From: Streptomyces sp. SLBN-31
GTDB taxonomy: Bacteria; Actinomycetota; Actinomycetes; Streptomycetales; Streptomycetaceae
Direction: 5' to 3'
NCBI RefSeq assembly: GCF_006715395.1
Contig: NZ_VFNC01000002.1
Span: forward strand, 3,827,070-3,891,069
Length of the DNA: 64,000 nucleotides
Position 1 is the stretch's first letter; every line of letters starts with the position of its first letter. Both the position numbers and the translations under genes were made by a program. Of this stretch, positions 15,919 through 24,492 are shown in pieces. The notes under the pieces are model-generated. The model ran no database searches. It was not told the origin of the DNA and worked only from the letters and a program-made list of their open reading frames with translations.

Positions 15919-17217
15919 TCACCGGGTGCGTCGGCCCGGCATGAACGTGAAGACCGCCGCGCCCAGGAGGACCGAGGTGCCCGCCACCAGGCCGAGGGCC
16001 TTCAGGGCGCCGTGGTCGCTCGAGCCCGTTTCCGCCAGGCCGCCGCCGGACGACGAGGACGTGCCGCCGGACGACGAGGTGCCGCCCGAGGCGCCGCTCG
16101 CCTGCTGGGTGGTGTCCAGGGTCAGGGAGACCGCCGTCCTGTCCGGCTTGCAGGTGGTGGTCGTGCCCAGGGCGTTGATCGTCAGGACGCCCGGGGAGAG
16201 GGTCGAACTGCCGCTGGCGCCGGGCTTGTAGGTGCCCGTCAGGTCCGGGATCTCGATCGGGTCGCCCGACTTGATGGCCTTGGAGTTGGTCGGCCCCTCC
16301 ACATGCACCGTGCCCTTGTCGGCGCCGCCGAGGACGACCTCCATGGAGGGCTTGACCGATCCCGCCGGGATGTCGGCGGGGCTCTCCATCACCGACTTCT
16401 TGAACTGCACGGTGAGGCCGAAACTGCCGCCGTCCTTCTTAGCGTTGATCTGGATGGGCGAGGTGGCCTTCTTCTCGCCGATCGGGGACTGGCAGGTGTA
16501 GGGGATGTCGACCTCCTTGCCGGTGAAGTCGGTCTGGCCGTCACCGGTGCCGTCGCTCGGGGACGCGGAGGCGGAGGCCGAGTCGGTCGCGGACGGCGTG
16601 TCCGTGGGAGTCGCCGAGGAGGTGTCCGTCGGCGTCGCGGACGTCGTACCCCCGTCGCCCGGCGCCACCTCGATCGTGGCCGCCTTCTGCACCGTCTCCT
16701 TCGGCGTGCACTTGGTGTCCGTCGACATGGCGTTGACCGTGTACGCGTCCGGCGTCAGCGTCACCTCGCCGGTCGTCGTCAGCTTCAGGGTGCCCTTCAT
16801 GTCGGACAGCACCATGTTGCCGCCCTTGGGGATCGCCGGGTTCTCCCGCGGCCCCTGCATCGCGATGTCCGCGGTCTGCGCACCGGCCGCCTTCAGGGTG
16901 CCGGACGGCTGCACGGAGTTGGCGGGCAGGTCGATGATGTCCGGGTTCTTGGAGGCGGCCTGGACGAACTTCCACACGACGTTCACGGTGTCGCCGACCT
17001 TCGCGGTGGCCGGCGCGGTGATCTCGACCTTGGTGGTGCCGTCGACGGGATCGATGCCGGCGGGCGGCACGCAGTGCGTCGCGAACGACACCTCCGCGGC
17101 CTGCGCGGACCCGGCGGCCAGCCCCAGCAGGGCCCCGGCGCCGCCGACCACCAGCGCGACACCCGCCGCGAGCGGCCTCCCTCTGCCGGCCGGTGTGACT
17201 CTCCTTCGCTTGCTCAC
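15919..17217 (-). CDS. secreted two-domain protein with LAETG sortase-anchoring tail
   Basis: A 432 aa protein. A signal peptide (to about residue 40, ending AAGSAQAA) leads to a first beta-rich domain (residues 42-195), then a Thr/Ser/Pro linker (TDTSSATPTDTPSAT). A second related domain (about 230-370) follows, then a Gly/Ser linker, LAETG, a hydrophobic helix and a basic tail (RRTR). LAxTG is the motif of class E sortases in Streptomyces, so it is probably attached to peptidoglycan. Both domains share the pattern ending in LTPDAYTVNAM/LSPGVLTINAL with paired cysteines, and resemble the single domain of the gene at 19249. The GTG at 17217 overlaps the upstream stop (GTGA) and follows GGAAGGGA. 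Ligand unknown. Confidence 0.8.
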   Translation of the reverse strand: MSKRRRVTPAGRGRPLAAGVALVVGGAGALLGLAAGSAQAAEVSFATHCVPPAGIDPVDGTTKVEITAPATAKVGDTVNVVWKFVQAASKNPDIIDLPANSVQPSGTLKAAGAQTADIAMQGPRENPAIPKGGNMVLSDMKGTLKLTTTGEVTLTPDAYTVNAMSTDTKCTPKETVQKAATIEVAPGDGGTTSATPTDTSSATPTDTPSATDSASASASPSDGTGDGQTDFTGKEVDIPYTCQSPIGEKKATSPIQINAKKDGGSFGLTVQFKKSVMESPADIPAGSVKPSMEVVLGGADKGTVHVEGPTNSKAIKSGDPIEIPDLTGTYKPGASGSSTLSPGVLTINALGTTTTCKPDRTAVSLTLDTTQQASGASGGTSSSGGTSSSSGGGLAETGSSDHGALKALGLVAGTSVLLGAAVFTFMPGRRTR

Positions 17218-18302
17218 GTCGTTCCCTTCCTGGTGGGAGTCGTGGGACTCGTCGGACTGTCGTCGTGCGGTGCGGAGAGCCGACCGGCCGTGTTCGGATC
17301 GGAGTCCGGGGTGAACCACGGCAGGGTCGAAGGGGTCGGGGGCGCCGCGTGGGCGCCCGGCTTCTGGTTGCCCAGACCCGGCAGGCGCAGGGCCAGTTCG
17401 GGCAGGCGCAGCCCGCGGTGCCGCAGGCCCCCGGCACGGCGGGGCCGCACCCGGTCCACGATCGCCATCCCGGCGCGGAAGAGCGCCGCCGGCACCACCA
17501 GGCAGACCAGGACCCAGAACAGGGTCACGCCCCAGGGCCGGCCCACGCCCCAGGGCTTCTCGGCGAGGACCTTCCCGCCGTACCTCAGGGAGACCGTGTA
17601 GTCGCCGTGCGCGCCCGCCGCGAGTTCGACGGGCAGCTTGATCTGCGCCTTCTTCCCGGAGCCGAGGGTGCCGCGCCACTCCTGGTCCTCCCACTGGGGC
17701 GCGAACACGCCGTGGGAGGTGCCCACCTGGAAGACCGGGTTCCTGATCGGGGAGGTGCCGACGTTGCCGACGGTGAAGACGAGGGTGCGCGAGGGCGGTG
17801 CGCCGAACCAGGTGAGCAGGCCGCTGGAACCCTCGAGCCGGGTGTCGGTCAGGATCGACAGGCGCCCGCCGGAGGGCTGGGCCGGCAAGGGCTCCACGGC
17901 GTGCCCGGCCACCTTCAGGACGGCGTCCGCCTGCGCCTTCGCGCCCTCCACGGTCGCCACGTGCACCACGCACGGGCAGGGCACCGGCGGCTCGGCGACG
18001 GGCAGTTTCCTGGTGAAGCCGCCCTTGGCGTCGGTGGTGACGGCCCGCCCGTCGCCGTTGGCACAGGAGTTGGTGCCGCCGATCACACCGCGCGAGGGCG
18101 TGGACTGTCCGCAGACCAGCATCATCAGCAGCGCGTGCGGCCGCCAGCCGCTGCCGCCGACGGTGACCGAACCCCCGGTCCCGGCCTGGGACTTGGAGAG
18201 CTTCACGCTCGGTCCGTCCGCCGCCGCCGTCCCCGCCGTCAGCGGCAGCAGGAGCAGCGCGAACACCGCCAGCAGCGCGACCGTCCTCACCTTGCCGTTC
18301 AC
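17214..18302 (-). CDS. secreted membrane-anchored protein with neocarzinostatin-like beta domain
   Basis: A 362 aa protein. The N-terminal signal peptide ends TAGTAAADG. A Cys-containing beta domain (SLKLSKS-like start, VTVGGSGWRPHALLMMLVCGQ, later CPCVVHV) resembles the neocarzinostatin/immunoglobulin-like fold. A second beta domain holds LVFTVGNVGTSPIRNPVFQVG. One transmembrane helix (about 275-295, WGVTLFWVLVCLVVPAALF) and a basic/Pro-rich cytoplasmic tail follow. The GTG start at 18302 overlaps the previous stop, and its own stop overlaps the LAETG-protein start, so the three genes form a tightly coupled operon. No enzymatic motif seen. Possibly part of a surface complex with its neighbours (inference). 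Confidence 0.7.
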   Translation of the reverse strand: MNGKVRTVALLAVFALLLLPLTAGTAAADGPSVKLSKSQAGTGGSVTVGGSGWRPHALLMMLVCGQSTPSRGVIGGTNSCANGDGRAVTTDAKGGFTRKLPVAEPPVPCPCVVHVATVEGAKAQADAVLKVAGHAVEPLPAQPSGGRLSILTDTRLEGSSGLLTWFGAPPSRTLVFTVGNVGTSPIRNPVFQVGTSHGVFAPQWEDQEWRGTLGSGKKAQIKLPVELAAGAHGDYTVSLRYGGKVLAEKPWGVGRPWGVTLFWVLVCLVVPAALFRAGMAIVDRVRPRRAGGLRHRGLRLPELALRLPGLGNQKPGAHAAPPTPSTLPWFTPDSDPNTAGRLSAPHDDSPTSPTTPTRKGTT

Positions 18303-19138
18303 GTCACCGCTCCCGTCAACTCGACATGCGCGTGCGGGCGTTCGGGGGCTTCCTCGGCCGGACGACGCCTGCGCCGCAGCAGTCGTACGAGGAGCAGCGC
18401 GCCGCCCGCCGTCACGCCGCCCGCGGCCCCCGCCACCCCGCTCCAGGGCACGAACCGGGCCGACGCGGCGGCCGAGCCCTTCGCGCCGCCGGGTGCCGTC
18501 GCCGTCACCCGGACGTCGACCGCGTCCAGGGCGGGGTGGTCGCGCCAGGGCTCGGTCAGGCGCAGCCGGCGGCCGGGCGCGAGGCGGACCGGCAGGGTGC
18601 GCGGAGCACGGTCGAGGACCGGGCCGAGCAGGCCGTCCGCGTGCACGGCGAGGGTCGGTACCAGGGTGGTCGTACCCCGGTTGACCAGGTCGTACGTGAT
18701 GCGGTCGGCGTGCACGGCGACATGCTCGACGGTCACCGCGGACAGCCGCGGTCCGCCCGCCCGCAGGCGGAGCGCGGCCGTGACCGTGCGGCCGTCCTGG
18801 TCGCGGGCGACGATCTCGCCGCTGCGGTCGCCGCGCGCGCTGACGGTGAAGGGGATGTCGGCGCGGGTGCGGGCGGGCACGCGGACGCGGCTCCACGCGA
18901 ACACGGCCCGGACACCCCGGCCGCTGAGCCGCACGGTGACCGGCCGCCCGCTGCGGTTGGTCACCGACACCGTGTCCTGCAGGACCGCGCCGGGCGCGCC
19001 CTCGGCGTAGAAGGAGGGCCGCGAGCCCCCGCCGGGCGCGAGCGACCACCCGTCCGCCGCGCTCGCGACGGGAGCGGCCGTCAGCAGGACCAGCAACGGC
19101 AGGCCCAGGACGGCCGGAACACGGACGGGTGAGGGCAT
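18299..19138 (-). CDS. secreted DUF916/WxL-peptidoglycan-domain-like protein with C-terminal TM helix
   Basis: A 279 aa protein. A signal peptide (PAVLGLPLLVLLTAAPVASAADG) precedes an N-terminal domain (W-S-L-APGGGSRPSFYAEGAPG, then LQDTVSVTNRSGRPVTVRL) resembling the DUF916 'WxL peptidoglycan domain', including the late GEIVARD turn. A second beta domain, a C-terminal helix (about 242-262) and an Arg-rich tail follow. In Firmicutes such proteins sit beside WxL or sortase-anchored proteins and tether surface complexes. Here it is first of a three-gene overlapping operon ending in a LAETG protein, a parallel arrangement. Family assignment is by pattern only. Confidence 0.65.
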   Translation of the reverse strand: MPSPVRVPAVLGLPLLVLLTAAPVASAADGWSLAPGGGSRPSFYAEGAPGAVLQDTVSVTNRSGRPVTVRLSGRGVRAVFAWSRVRVPARTRADIPFTVSARGDRSGEIVARDQDGRTVTAALRLRAGGPRLSAVTVEHVAVHADRITYDLVNRGTTTLVPTLAVHADGLLGPVLDRAPRTLPVRLAPGRRLRLTEPWRDHPALDAVDVRVTATAPGGAKGSAAASARFVPWSGVAGAAGGVTAGGALLLVRLLRRRRRPAEEAPERPHAHVELTGAVT

Positions 19139-19248
19139 CGGGCGGCTCCAACGACGGTCCGGATGCGAAAGGCGAGGCGCTCGGCGGTTCGGGGTCGGCG
19201 CCGGTGCCGTGGCCGTCGGCGAGCGCCGTACCGCCGGCCGCGGCCCGC

Positions 19249-19953
19249 TCAGCGGCGTGCGCGGGCCGTCTGGTTCCTGCGGGTGATCCACAGCGCGCCC
19301 GCCGCTCCGGCGAGGAGCACCGTGCCGCCGAGGGTCCCCAGGGCGATCGCGGAGTCGTCGGGTCCGGTCTGCGGGAGGGAGCCGCCGGAGTCGGAGCCGG
19401 TCGTGCCGGAGGAGCCGGTCCCGCCGGAGGAGCCGCCTCCGCCCGCCGCCGTGACGTCGAGGGTCAGCGCCGGTCCGGGACTGTTGGAGGGCGTGCACGT
19501 GGTCGTCGTACCGAGCGCCTTGATGGTGAGGACGCCGGGTGTGAAGGTCACGCTGCCCGTCTTCTTCGGCGTGTACGTGCCCGTCAGGTCACTGATCTTG
19601 ATGGGGGTGTTGGCGGGGATCGCTTCCTGGTTGGCGGGCCCGCTGACGTTCATCGTGCCGCTGTCGGCGCCGCCCAGCTTGATGGTGGCGCTGGGGTTCA
19701 TCGCGCCCTTGCCCAGCTCCACCGGGCTGGACGAGACGCCCTTCTGCCAGGACATGGTGATCTTGTAGCCGCTGCCGCTCTTGACGCCGGTGATGTCGAT
19801 GGGCGAGACGGCGCTCTTGTCGCCGATGGGCGTCTTGCACTGGTAGTTGACGTCGACGACCTTGGCCTGGGCTGCGGGGGCGGCCATCAGCACCGCCGAG
19901 CCCGCCAGGGCCGCGACGGACGCGAGCACGGCGGTTCGATTCCGGTACGACAC
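19249..19953 (-). CDS. secreted single-domain protein with LPQTG sortase-anchoring tail
   Basis: A 234 aa protein. A signal peptide (to MAAPAAQA) leads to one beta-rich domain with two cysteines (YQCKTPIGDK and TTTTCTP). It is clearly related to the second domain of the LAETG protein at 15919 (TPIGDKSAVSPIDI versus SPIGEKKATSPIQI; both continue to LGGADSGT/LGGADKGT and GTYTP/GTYKP). A Gly/Ser linker, LPQTG, a hydrophobic helix and RRNQTARARR form a classic sortase tail. I use the GTG at 19953 (GGGAG upstream), because the longer ATG start adds a charged stretch before the signal peptide. It lies 110 bp upstream of the DUF916-like gene, same strand. Confidence 0.8.
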   Translation of the reverse strand: MSYRNRTAVLASVAALAGSAVLMAAPAAQAKVVDVNYQCKTPIGDKSAVSPIDITGVKSGSGYKITMSWQKGVSSSPVELGKGAMNPSATIKLGGADSGTMNVSGPANQEAIPANTPIKISDLTGTYTPKKTGSVTFTPGVLTIKALGTTTTCTPSNSPGPALTLDVTAAGGGGSSGGTGSSGTTGSDSGGSLPQTGPDDSAIALGTLGGTVLLAGAAGALWITRRNQTARARR

Positions 19954-20118
19954 GATTTCCGCTCCCTCTCGGTTTCCTGACGGCACATCAGATGGGCCGT
20001 CAAGGTACGCCCGGGCCCTTGAGGAGGGAAGAGAAGGTGCGCGCCGGAGTTGTGCGGATCCGGCGCGCGCGAAAGGGGGGCCGAGTGGAGGGAGTGACCC
20101 TCGGTAACCCCAGCCGGG

Positions 20119-20655
20119 CTAGGCGGGAGCGCCCAGTTCCGCCCAGACCGTCTTGCCCGCCACACCCGGGGTCCGTACGACACCCCAGTCCAGGCACAGG
20201 CGCTGCACGATGAACATGCCGTGGCCGCCGGGGCGGCCCGCGCGGTGCGGGGTGCGGGGTGCCGGCTCGCCGGTGCCGCGGTCGGACACCTCCAGGCGGA
20301 TCACCTTGTTGTCGAGGGCTATCCACAGTTCGCTGGGACCCTCGGCGTGCAGGCAGGCGTTGGTGACCAGCTCGGAGACGACGAGCAGCACGTCCTCGGC
20401 GGCGGCCCGCTGGTCGGCGCCGGCGGCCGGCAGCCAGCCCCACGCGTACAACGCCTGGCGGGTGAAGTCGCGGGCGAGCGGGACGACACCGCTGGCCCCG
20501 TCGAAGCTCAGTCTGCGGACCTGGCGCCCCTGAGACGACGCGGCATCCCCCTCGGCGGACGCCCCGGTCGCGGGCGCGCCCCCCTCGGACGCCCCGGAAG
20601 CGCCGCTTGGCTCCGGGCCGCGGTCGCCCGGCGGGTAAGGCCGGGTGGTGCTCAT
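20119..20655 (-). CDS. prsI: anti-sigma factor / serine-protein kinase (GHKL ATPase, RsbW-like)
   Basis: A 178 aa protein with a disordered N-terminus (1-48) and a HATPase_c domain. The N box is SELVTNACLHAEG, the G1 box VSDRGTG and the G2 box GGHGMFIVQRL. Such proteins bind SigB-type sigma factors and phosphorylate the cognate STAS antagonist. The locus arrangement (STAS gene and sigma gene next door) matches the S. coelicolor sigI locus as I recall it, hence the symbol, which is not verified by alignment. ATG start at 20655. It is separated from arsI by 280 bp with a hairpin, so it may have its own promoter. Confidence 0.8.
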   Translation of the reverse strand: MSTTRPYPPGDRGPEPSGASGASEGGAPATGASAEGDAASSQGRQVRRLSFDGASGVVPLARDFTRQALYAWGWLPAAGADQRAAAEDVLLVVSELVTNACLHAEGPSELWIALDNKVIRLEVSDRGTGEPAPRTPHRAGRPGGHGMFIVQRLCLDWGVVRTPGVAGKTVWAELGAPA

Positions 20656-20900
20656 CAGCGCTTCACCTCACCGATTCACCAGTTCACGTTTCAAGAGTCT
20701 GTACGTGGCTCGACGGCTCTCTCTGTCGGCTTGCCGTCTTTTTCTTTCGTGTTCCATCGTTCGCTCACCGTCCCCCGTGCTCGCCGTGCCGCCGACAGGC
20801 TCAGGATGTCTCCTGCCCGACCGAACCGGCAGAACACCCCCTGTTTCGGCACGGAAAGCGTGACATCCGGAAAGTGCCGGTCACACGGGGGCGGGCGGGA
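20656..20900. other. gap between arsI and prsI
   Basis: Relatively AT-rich for this genome around 20690-20760 (CTCTCTGTCGGC, TTTTTCTTTCGTG). No coding sequence is convincing. It probably carries the prsI promoter; no box could be fixed. Confidence 0.3.
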
Positions 20901-20923
20901 CGGCCCGGCGCCATGCCGGGCCG
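20901..20923 (-). terminator. hairpin after arsI
   Basis: A 9-bp perfect stem CGGCCCGGC / GCCGGGCCG with loop GCCAT, 12 bp past the arsI stop on the minus strand. It may terminate or attenuate transcription into prsI. Confidence 0.6.
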
Positions 20924-20934
20924 CCCTGCCGGGG

Positions 20935-21312
20935 TCAGCCGGTCTGGTCGGCCAGGGCCGCCTCGAGCGTGTCGTGGACGGTGAAGACCGCCTCCGCTCC
21001 CGTGATCTCGAAGACCCGGGCCACCACCGGAAGCATCCCGGCGAGGTGGACACCGCCGCCAGCGGCCTCCGCCTTCAGCCGGGCGCCCAGCAGCACGTTG
21101 AGGCCCGTGGAGTCGCAGAACTCCAGTCGTGAGCAGTCCACGACCAGCCGCTTGAATCCCTTGGCGAGGCAGTCCTCGAGGGGCTCGCGCAACAGATCGG
21201 CCGTGTGGTGATCCAACTCACCTGCTGGCGTCACGACTGCGCTCGAGCCCTCTTCCCTGACCTCCACCAGAAGCCGGCCAGACTGTGCGCTGCCGACCGT
21301 CCCGCGGTCCAT
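20935..21312 (-). CDS. arsI: anti-anti-sigma factor (STAS domain)
   Basis: A 125 aa single STAS domain. Its phosphorylatable serine is in the loop FCDSTGLNVLL (DSTG motif), preceded by the usual VVDCSRLEF strand. The unphosphorylated form should bind PrsI and free the sigma factor; PrsI phosphorylation reverses this. ATG start at 21312. It is divergent from the sigma gene, with 251 bp between starts. The symbol follows the S. coelicolor sigI-arsI-prsI locus from memory. Confidence 0.82.
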   Translation of the reverse strand: MDRGTVGSAQSGRLLVEVREEGSSAVVTPAGELDHHTADLLREPLEDCLAKGFKRLVVDCSRLEFCDSTGLNVLLGARLKAEAAGGGVHLAGMLPVVARVFEITGAEAVFTVHDTLEAALADQTG

Positions 21313-21563
21313 GCCGTCTCTCTCTCCCGACGTCGTGACTGCTGACGTACGCCCTCGAACACTACGCCTTCCTCACACTTCCCGACACCCGAACAACCCC
21401 CCGCAAACGGACATAACCGCACGTTACGCACTTGCGGCGGGTGTGGAAAAGCGGGTAGGGCTAGTAGGGATACGCAACCGACACGGCCGGCTTTGGAGGC
21501 GCCGCACACCGCAGTGCACGCACTGGCTTCGGCAGCCATATGCCGAGAACGATGGAGGACATC

Positions 21564-22490
21564 ATGTCACCCCGGCTCGACGCACCGCATACCCGGCAGG
21601 CGACGTCGACACCCCCTCCGGAACATCTTGCTCCCATCGAGAGCATCGAGAGCACCGAGAACGACGACACCGTCGGCACGGACGCACTCGCCGGACTCCC
21701 GGAGATCCCGCCCTACGACGAGGTGGGTCCGGTCGACGCGAGAGCGCTGTCCAAGACCCTCTTCGAGCGACTGGAGTCACTCGAGGAAGGCACCCACCAG
21801 TACTCGTACGTCCGCAACACCCTCGTCGAACTCAACCTCGCACTGGTCAAGTTCGCCGCCTCCCGATTCCGTTCACGCAGTGAGCCGATGGAGGACATCA
21901 TCCAGGTCGGCACCATCGGCCTGATCAAGGCGATCGACCGCTTCGAGCTCTCTCGGGGGGTGGAGTTCCCCACGTTCGCGATGCCAACCATCGTGGGTGA
22001 GATCAAGCGCTTCTTCCGCGACACCTCGTGGTCCGTGCGCGTCCCGCGCCGGCTGCAGGAGCTGCGGCTCGACCTGGCCAAGGCCGGGGACGAGCTGGCC
22101 CAGCAGCTGGACCGGGCACCGACCGTCGCCGAGCTCGCGGAGCGCCTGGGCCTCACCAGGGACGAGGTCGTCGAGGGCATGGCGGCGTCGAACGCCTACA
22201 CCGCCTCCTCGCTGGACGCCCAGCCGGAGGAGGATGACGCGGAGGGCGCCCTCGCGGACCGGATCGGCTACGAGGACCACGGCATCGAGGGCATCGAGTA
22301 CGTCGAGTCCCTCAAGCCGCTGATCGCCGAGCTCCCCGCCAGGGACCGGAAGATCCTTTCGCTGCGCTTCGTGGCGGGCATGACCCAGTCGGAGATCGGC
22401 GACGAACTCGGCATCTCCCAGATGCACGTCTCCCGGCTGCTGTCGCGGACGCTGGTGCGGCTGCGCAAGGGGCTGACGCTGGAGGAGTAG
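21564..22490 (+). CDS. sigI: SigB/F/G-type RNA polymerase sigma factor
   Basis: A 308 aa alternative sigma factor. After an acidic/Pro N-terminus it has region 2 (EDIIQVGTIGLIKAIDRFEL, then FPTFAMPTIVGEIKRFFRDT, typical of SigB/SigF), region 3 (residues about 165-215) and region 4 with the helix-turn-helix SEIGDELGISQMHVSRLLSR. It directs RNA polymerase to stress promoters, held by the PrsI-type anti-sigma factor encoded divergently. I chose the ATG at 21564, placed 4 bases after GGAGGA; in-frame ATGs at 21552 and 21540 are possible. Symbol by locus resemblance; osmotic or other stress inducers are known for the family, not shown here. Confidence 0.85.
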   Translation: MSPRLDAPHTRQATSTPPPEHLAPIESIESTENDDTVGTDALAGLPEIPPYDEVGPVDARALSKTLFERLESLEEGTHQYSYVRNTLVELNLALVKFAASRFRSRSEPMEDIIQVGTIGLIKAIDRFELSRGVEFPTFAMPTIVGEIKRFFRDTSWSVRVPRRLQELRLDLAKAGDELAQQLDRAPTVAELAERLGLTRDEVVEGMAASNAYTASSLDAQPEEDDAEGALADRIGYEDHGIEGIEYVESLKPLIAELPARDRKILSLRFVAGMTQSEIGDELGISQMHVSRLLSRTLVRLRKGLTLEE

Positions 22491-22637
22491 CACCCTTCGA
22501 GTACCGTTCGCCGCCCCGCCATGGGTTACCCACAGAAACCCTTTCCCCAGAGCTTCACTTCCACCACTATGGGCCCCCTACCTGCCGGTAGCCGGATATC
22601 GACGGTCCGCGGCGGGGTTGTGGAAGGGGGCCTGGAG

Positions 22638-24482
22638 ATGGCCGGGGCCTACGGGACCGACAACGGCGTCGCGACCGAGGGCGGTGTGTACGCGGACGTG
22701 CCCGACGCGCGGCTGACCGAGCTGCTGCGGGCCCGTACCGCAACCGTCTACCCGGCTCTGCGGGAGCTCCGCGCCCGTCACCAGCCGGCCGTGCTCGCCT
22801 ACGCGCGCCTGTGCACGGCGAGCGAGTCCGCGGCCCGCCAGCTGGCCTCGCAGGCGTTCACGCTGGCGGCCCGGCAGACGGCGCGCGGCACCGAGCCGTC
22901 GGTCCCGCTGCGGCATGAGCTGCTGCTCCTGACCGGCAGGCTGGCCGCCTCCTGGGCCGGCGACGAACGGGCCGCGGGCCTCGACCCCGGCCTGCTGTTC
23001 GCCCTGAGCACGCCGGGCCCGGACACGGTCGCCGACCCGCCGATGCTCGCCGCGTTCCGGTGTCTGCCGTCCCGAGCGCAGGGGCTGGTCTGGTACGGCG
23101 TGGTGGAACGCGAGGCGGAGCGACGCACTGCCCTTCTGCTCGGCCTGACCCGCGAGGACGTCGCCCACGAGACGCCGGCGGCCCTCCAGGCCATGGCCCA
23201 GGCCTGCCTCCGCTCCCGGCTCGCCGCCTCCGGCGACCCGCGCTGCGGCAACTTCGGCCGGCTGATCGAGGAGTCGGTACGCCCGGACAGCCCGCGCGAG
23301 AGCGCCGACCTGCGGGCCCACATGGTCCACTGCGCCCACTGCACGGCGGCGTACACGGACCTCTCCGCCCTGCGCGACTCCCCCCGCACCGCCCTGGCGG
23401 AGGGCCTGCTGCCGTGGTCCGGCACGGCCTACGCCACCCGCGAGGACCTCGCTCACCGGCCACCCGGCGCCCCCACCACCCGCCCCGGCACCGGCCGACG
23501 GCGGTCGAAGGGCGGGGGACGGTCCTGGTTCGGGGGGCGGGCAGGGGCCGGGGGACGGTCCTGGTTCGCAGGACGGTCGGCGTCCGGAGGACAGCCGGAG
23601 TCCGGGACACGGTCGGCGTCCGGAGGACAGCCGGAGTTCGGGGCACGGTCGGCGTCCGGAGGGCGGGCAGGGGCCGGGAGACGTTCGAGGTCCGGAGGGC
23701 GGGCGGATGTCCACCGTCGGTCCGGGTCTGTCGGACGGCCCGGGGTGCTCGCACAGGTCGGGGTTCCGGTCCGGGCGCGGTTCCTGCTCGGGCCGGTCGC
23801 CTGGCCCGTGTCACGGCGGTTGCTGTTGACCTCCGTCGCTCTCGGCGTGGCGCTGACGCCGTTGCTGGTGTTGGTGCTCTCGCGAGGCGACGGGTCGCCG
23901 TCCTCGGCGCCGGGAGGGCAGCCGGGCTCCGTGGACACGCCGACGGCTCCCCCGGAGGTGACGGTGACGGCGACGGTCTCCGCCACGCCGTCCCCCTCCC
24001 CCAGCGCCAAGTCACCCTCCCCGACGAAGAGTTCCACCCCGTCCAGGTCGGCGAAGCCCAGCGCTGCCCCGACCCACGCCCCCAACGGCACCTACGCCCA
24101 GATCGTCAACGTATCGACGGGCCGCTGCCTGGACATCGACGGCGGCCTGAGCAACGGCACGGCCGTCGTCACGGCGCCCTGCTCCGGCGCCTCGACCCAG
24201 CGCTGGCGGGTCGACGCGGCGCGCGGGATCGTGCAGTCGTACGCCGACTCGGACTTCTGCCTCGACAGCCGGGGCTCGGTGGACCGGGGCGTCGGCATCT
24301 GGGACTGCGGTTCGGTGGACGGCGACCACGGACAGAACCTGCGGTTCACGGTGGACTCCGACGGCGTGATCCGCCCCGCCATCGCCATCGAGACGGCCGT
24401 CACGCCGGGTGGCGGCGACGGAGTGTCGCTGCGGCCCCTGAGCGGGGGCCGGGATCAGCGCTGGCGGGCGGGCGCTTCCTGA
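22638..24482 (+). CDS. membrane protein: zinc-finger-like cytoplasmic part, repeat linker, TM helix and ricin-type lectin domain
   Basis: A 614 aa protein. Residues 1-210 are helical and vaguely sigma-region-2-like. An H-x3-C-x2-C motif (HMVHCAHC, around 222-229) resembles the anti-sigma zinc finger. A basic Gly/Arg/Ser repeat region follows (about 290-375, 12-residue repeats), then a TM helix (LLLTSVALGVALTPLLVLVL), a Thr/Ser/Pro stalk and a C-terminal ricin B-type beta-trefoil with QRW, QNLRF and QRW motifs. It therefore links a cytoplasmic regulatory-looking part to an external carbohydrate-binding domain. It is 147 bp downstream of the sigma gene, same strand. I chose the ATG at 22638 (GAAGGGGG upstream); earlier in-frame starts exist. 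Confidence 0.72.
   Translation: MAGAYGTDNGVATEGGVYADVPDARLTELLRARTATVYPALRELRARHQPAVLAYARLCTASESAARQLASQAFTLAARQTARGTEPSVPLRHELLLLTGRLAASWAGDERAAGLDPGLLFALSTPGPDTVADPPMLAAFRCLPSRAQGLVWYGVVEREAERRTALLLGLTREDVAHETPAALQAMAQACLRSRLAASGDPRCGNFGRLIEESVRPDSPRESADLRAHMVHCAHCTAAYTDLSALRDSPRTALAEGLLPWSGTAYATREDLAHRPPGAPTTRPGTGRRRSKGGGRSWFGGRAGAGGRSWFAGRSASGGQPESGTRSASGGQPEFGARSASGGRAGAGRRSRSGGRADVHRRSGSVGRPGVLAQVGVPVRARFLLGPVAWPVSRRLLLTSVALGVALTPLLVLVLSRGDGSPSSAPGGQPGSVDTPTAPPEVTVTATVSATPSPSPSAKSPSPTKSSTPSRSAKPSAAPTHAPNGTYAQIVNVSTGRCLDIDGGLSNGTAVVTAPCSGASTQRWRVDAARGIVQSYADSDFCLDSRGSVDRGVGIWDCGSVDGDHGQNLRFTVDSDGVIRPAIAIETAVTPGGGDGVSLRPLSGGRDQRWRAGAS
23519..23665 (+). repeat. 36-bp (18-bp sub-unit) tandem repeat inside the lectin membrane protein gene
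   Basis: ACGGTCGGCGTCCGGAGG recurs at 23573, 23609 and 23645, exactly 36 bp apart. A related ACGGTCCTGGTTCG unit recurs at 23519 and 23555, also 36 bp apart. The repeats keep the frame and encode RSASGGQPESGT-like units in the cytoplasmic linker. Confidence 0.8.
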
Positions 24483-24492
24483 CCTGGCCGCG

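Noticed and set aside
19925..19955. GGTTCGATTCC, a T-loop-like sequence suggesting a tRNA
   Set aside because: It lies inside the signal-peptide codons of the LPQTG protein, and no acceptor or anticodon arms can be built around it.
21421..21480. A SigB-type promoter (GNNT-N14-16-GGGTAY) in front of sigI
   Set aside because: GGGTGT and GGGTAG occur, but neither has a -35 element at the right spacing.
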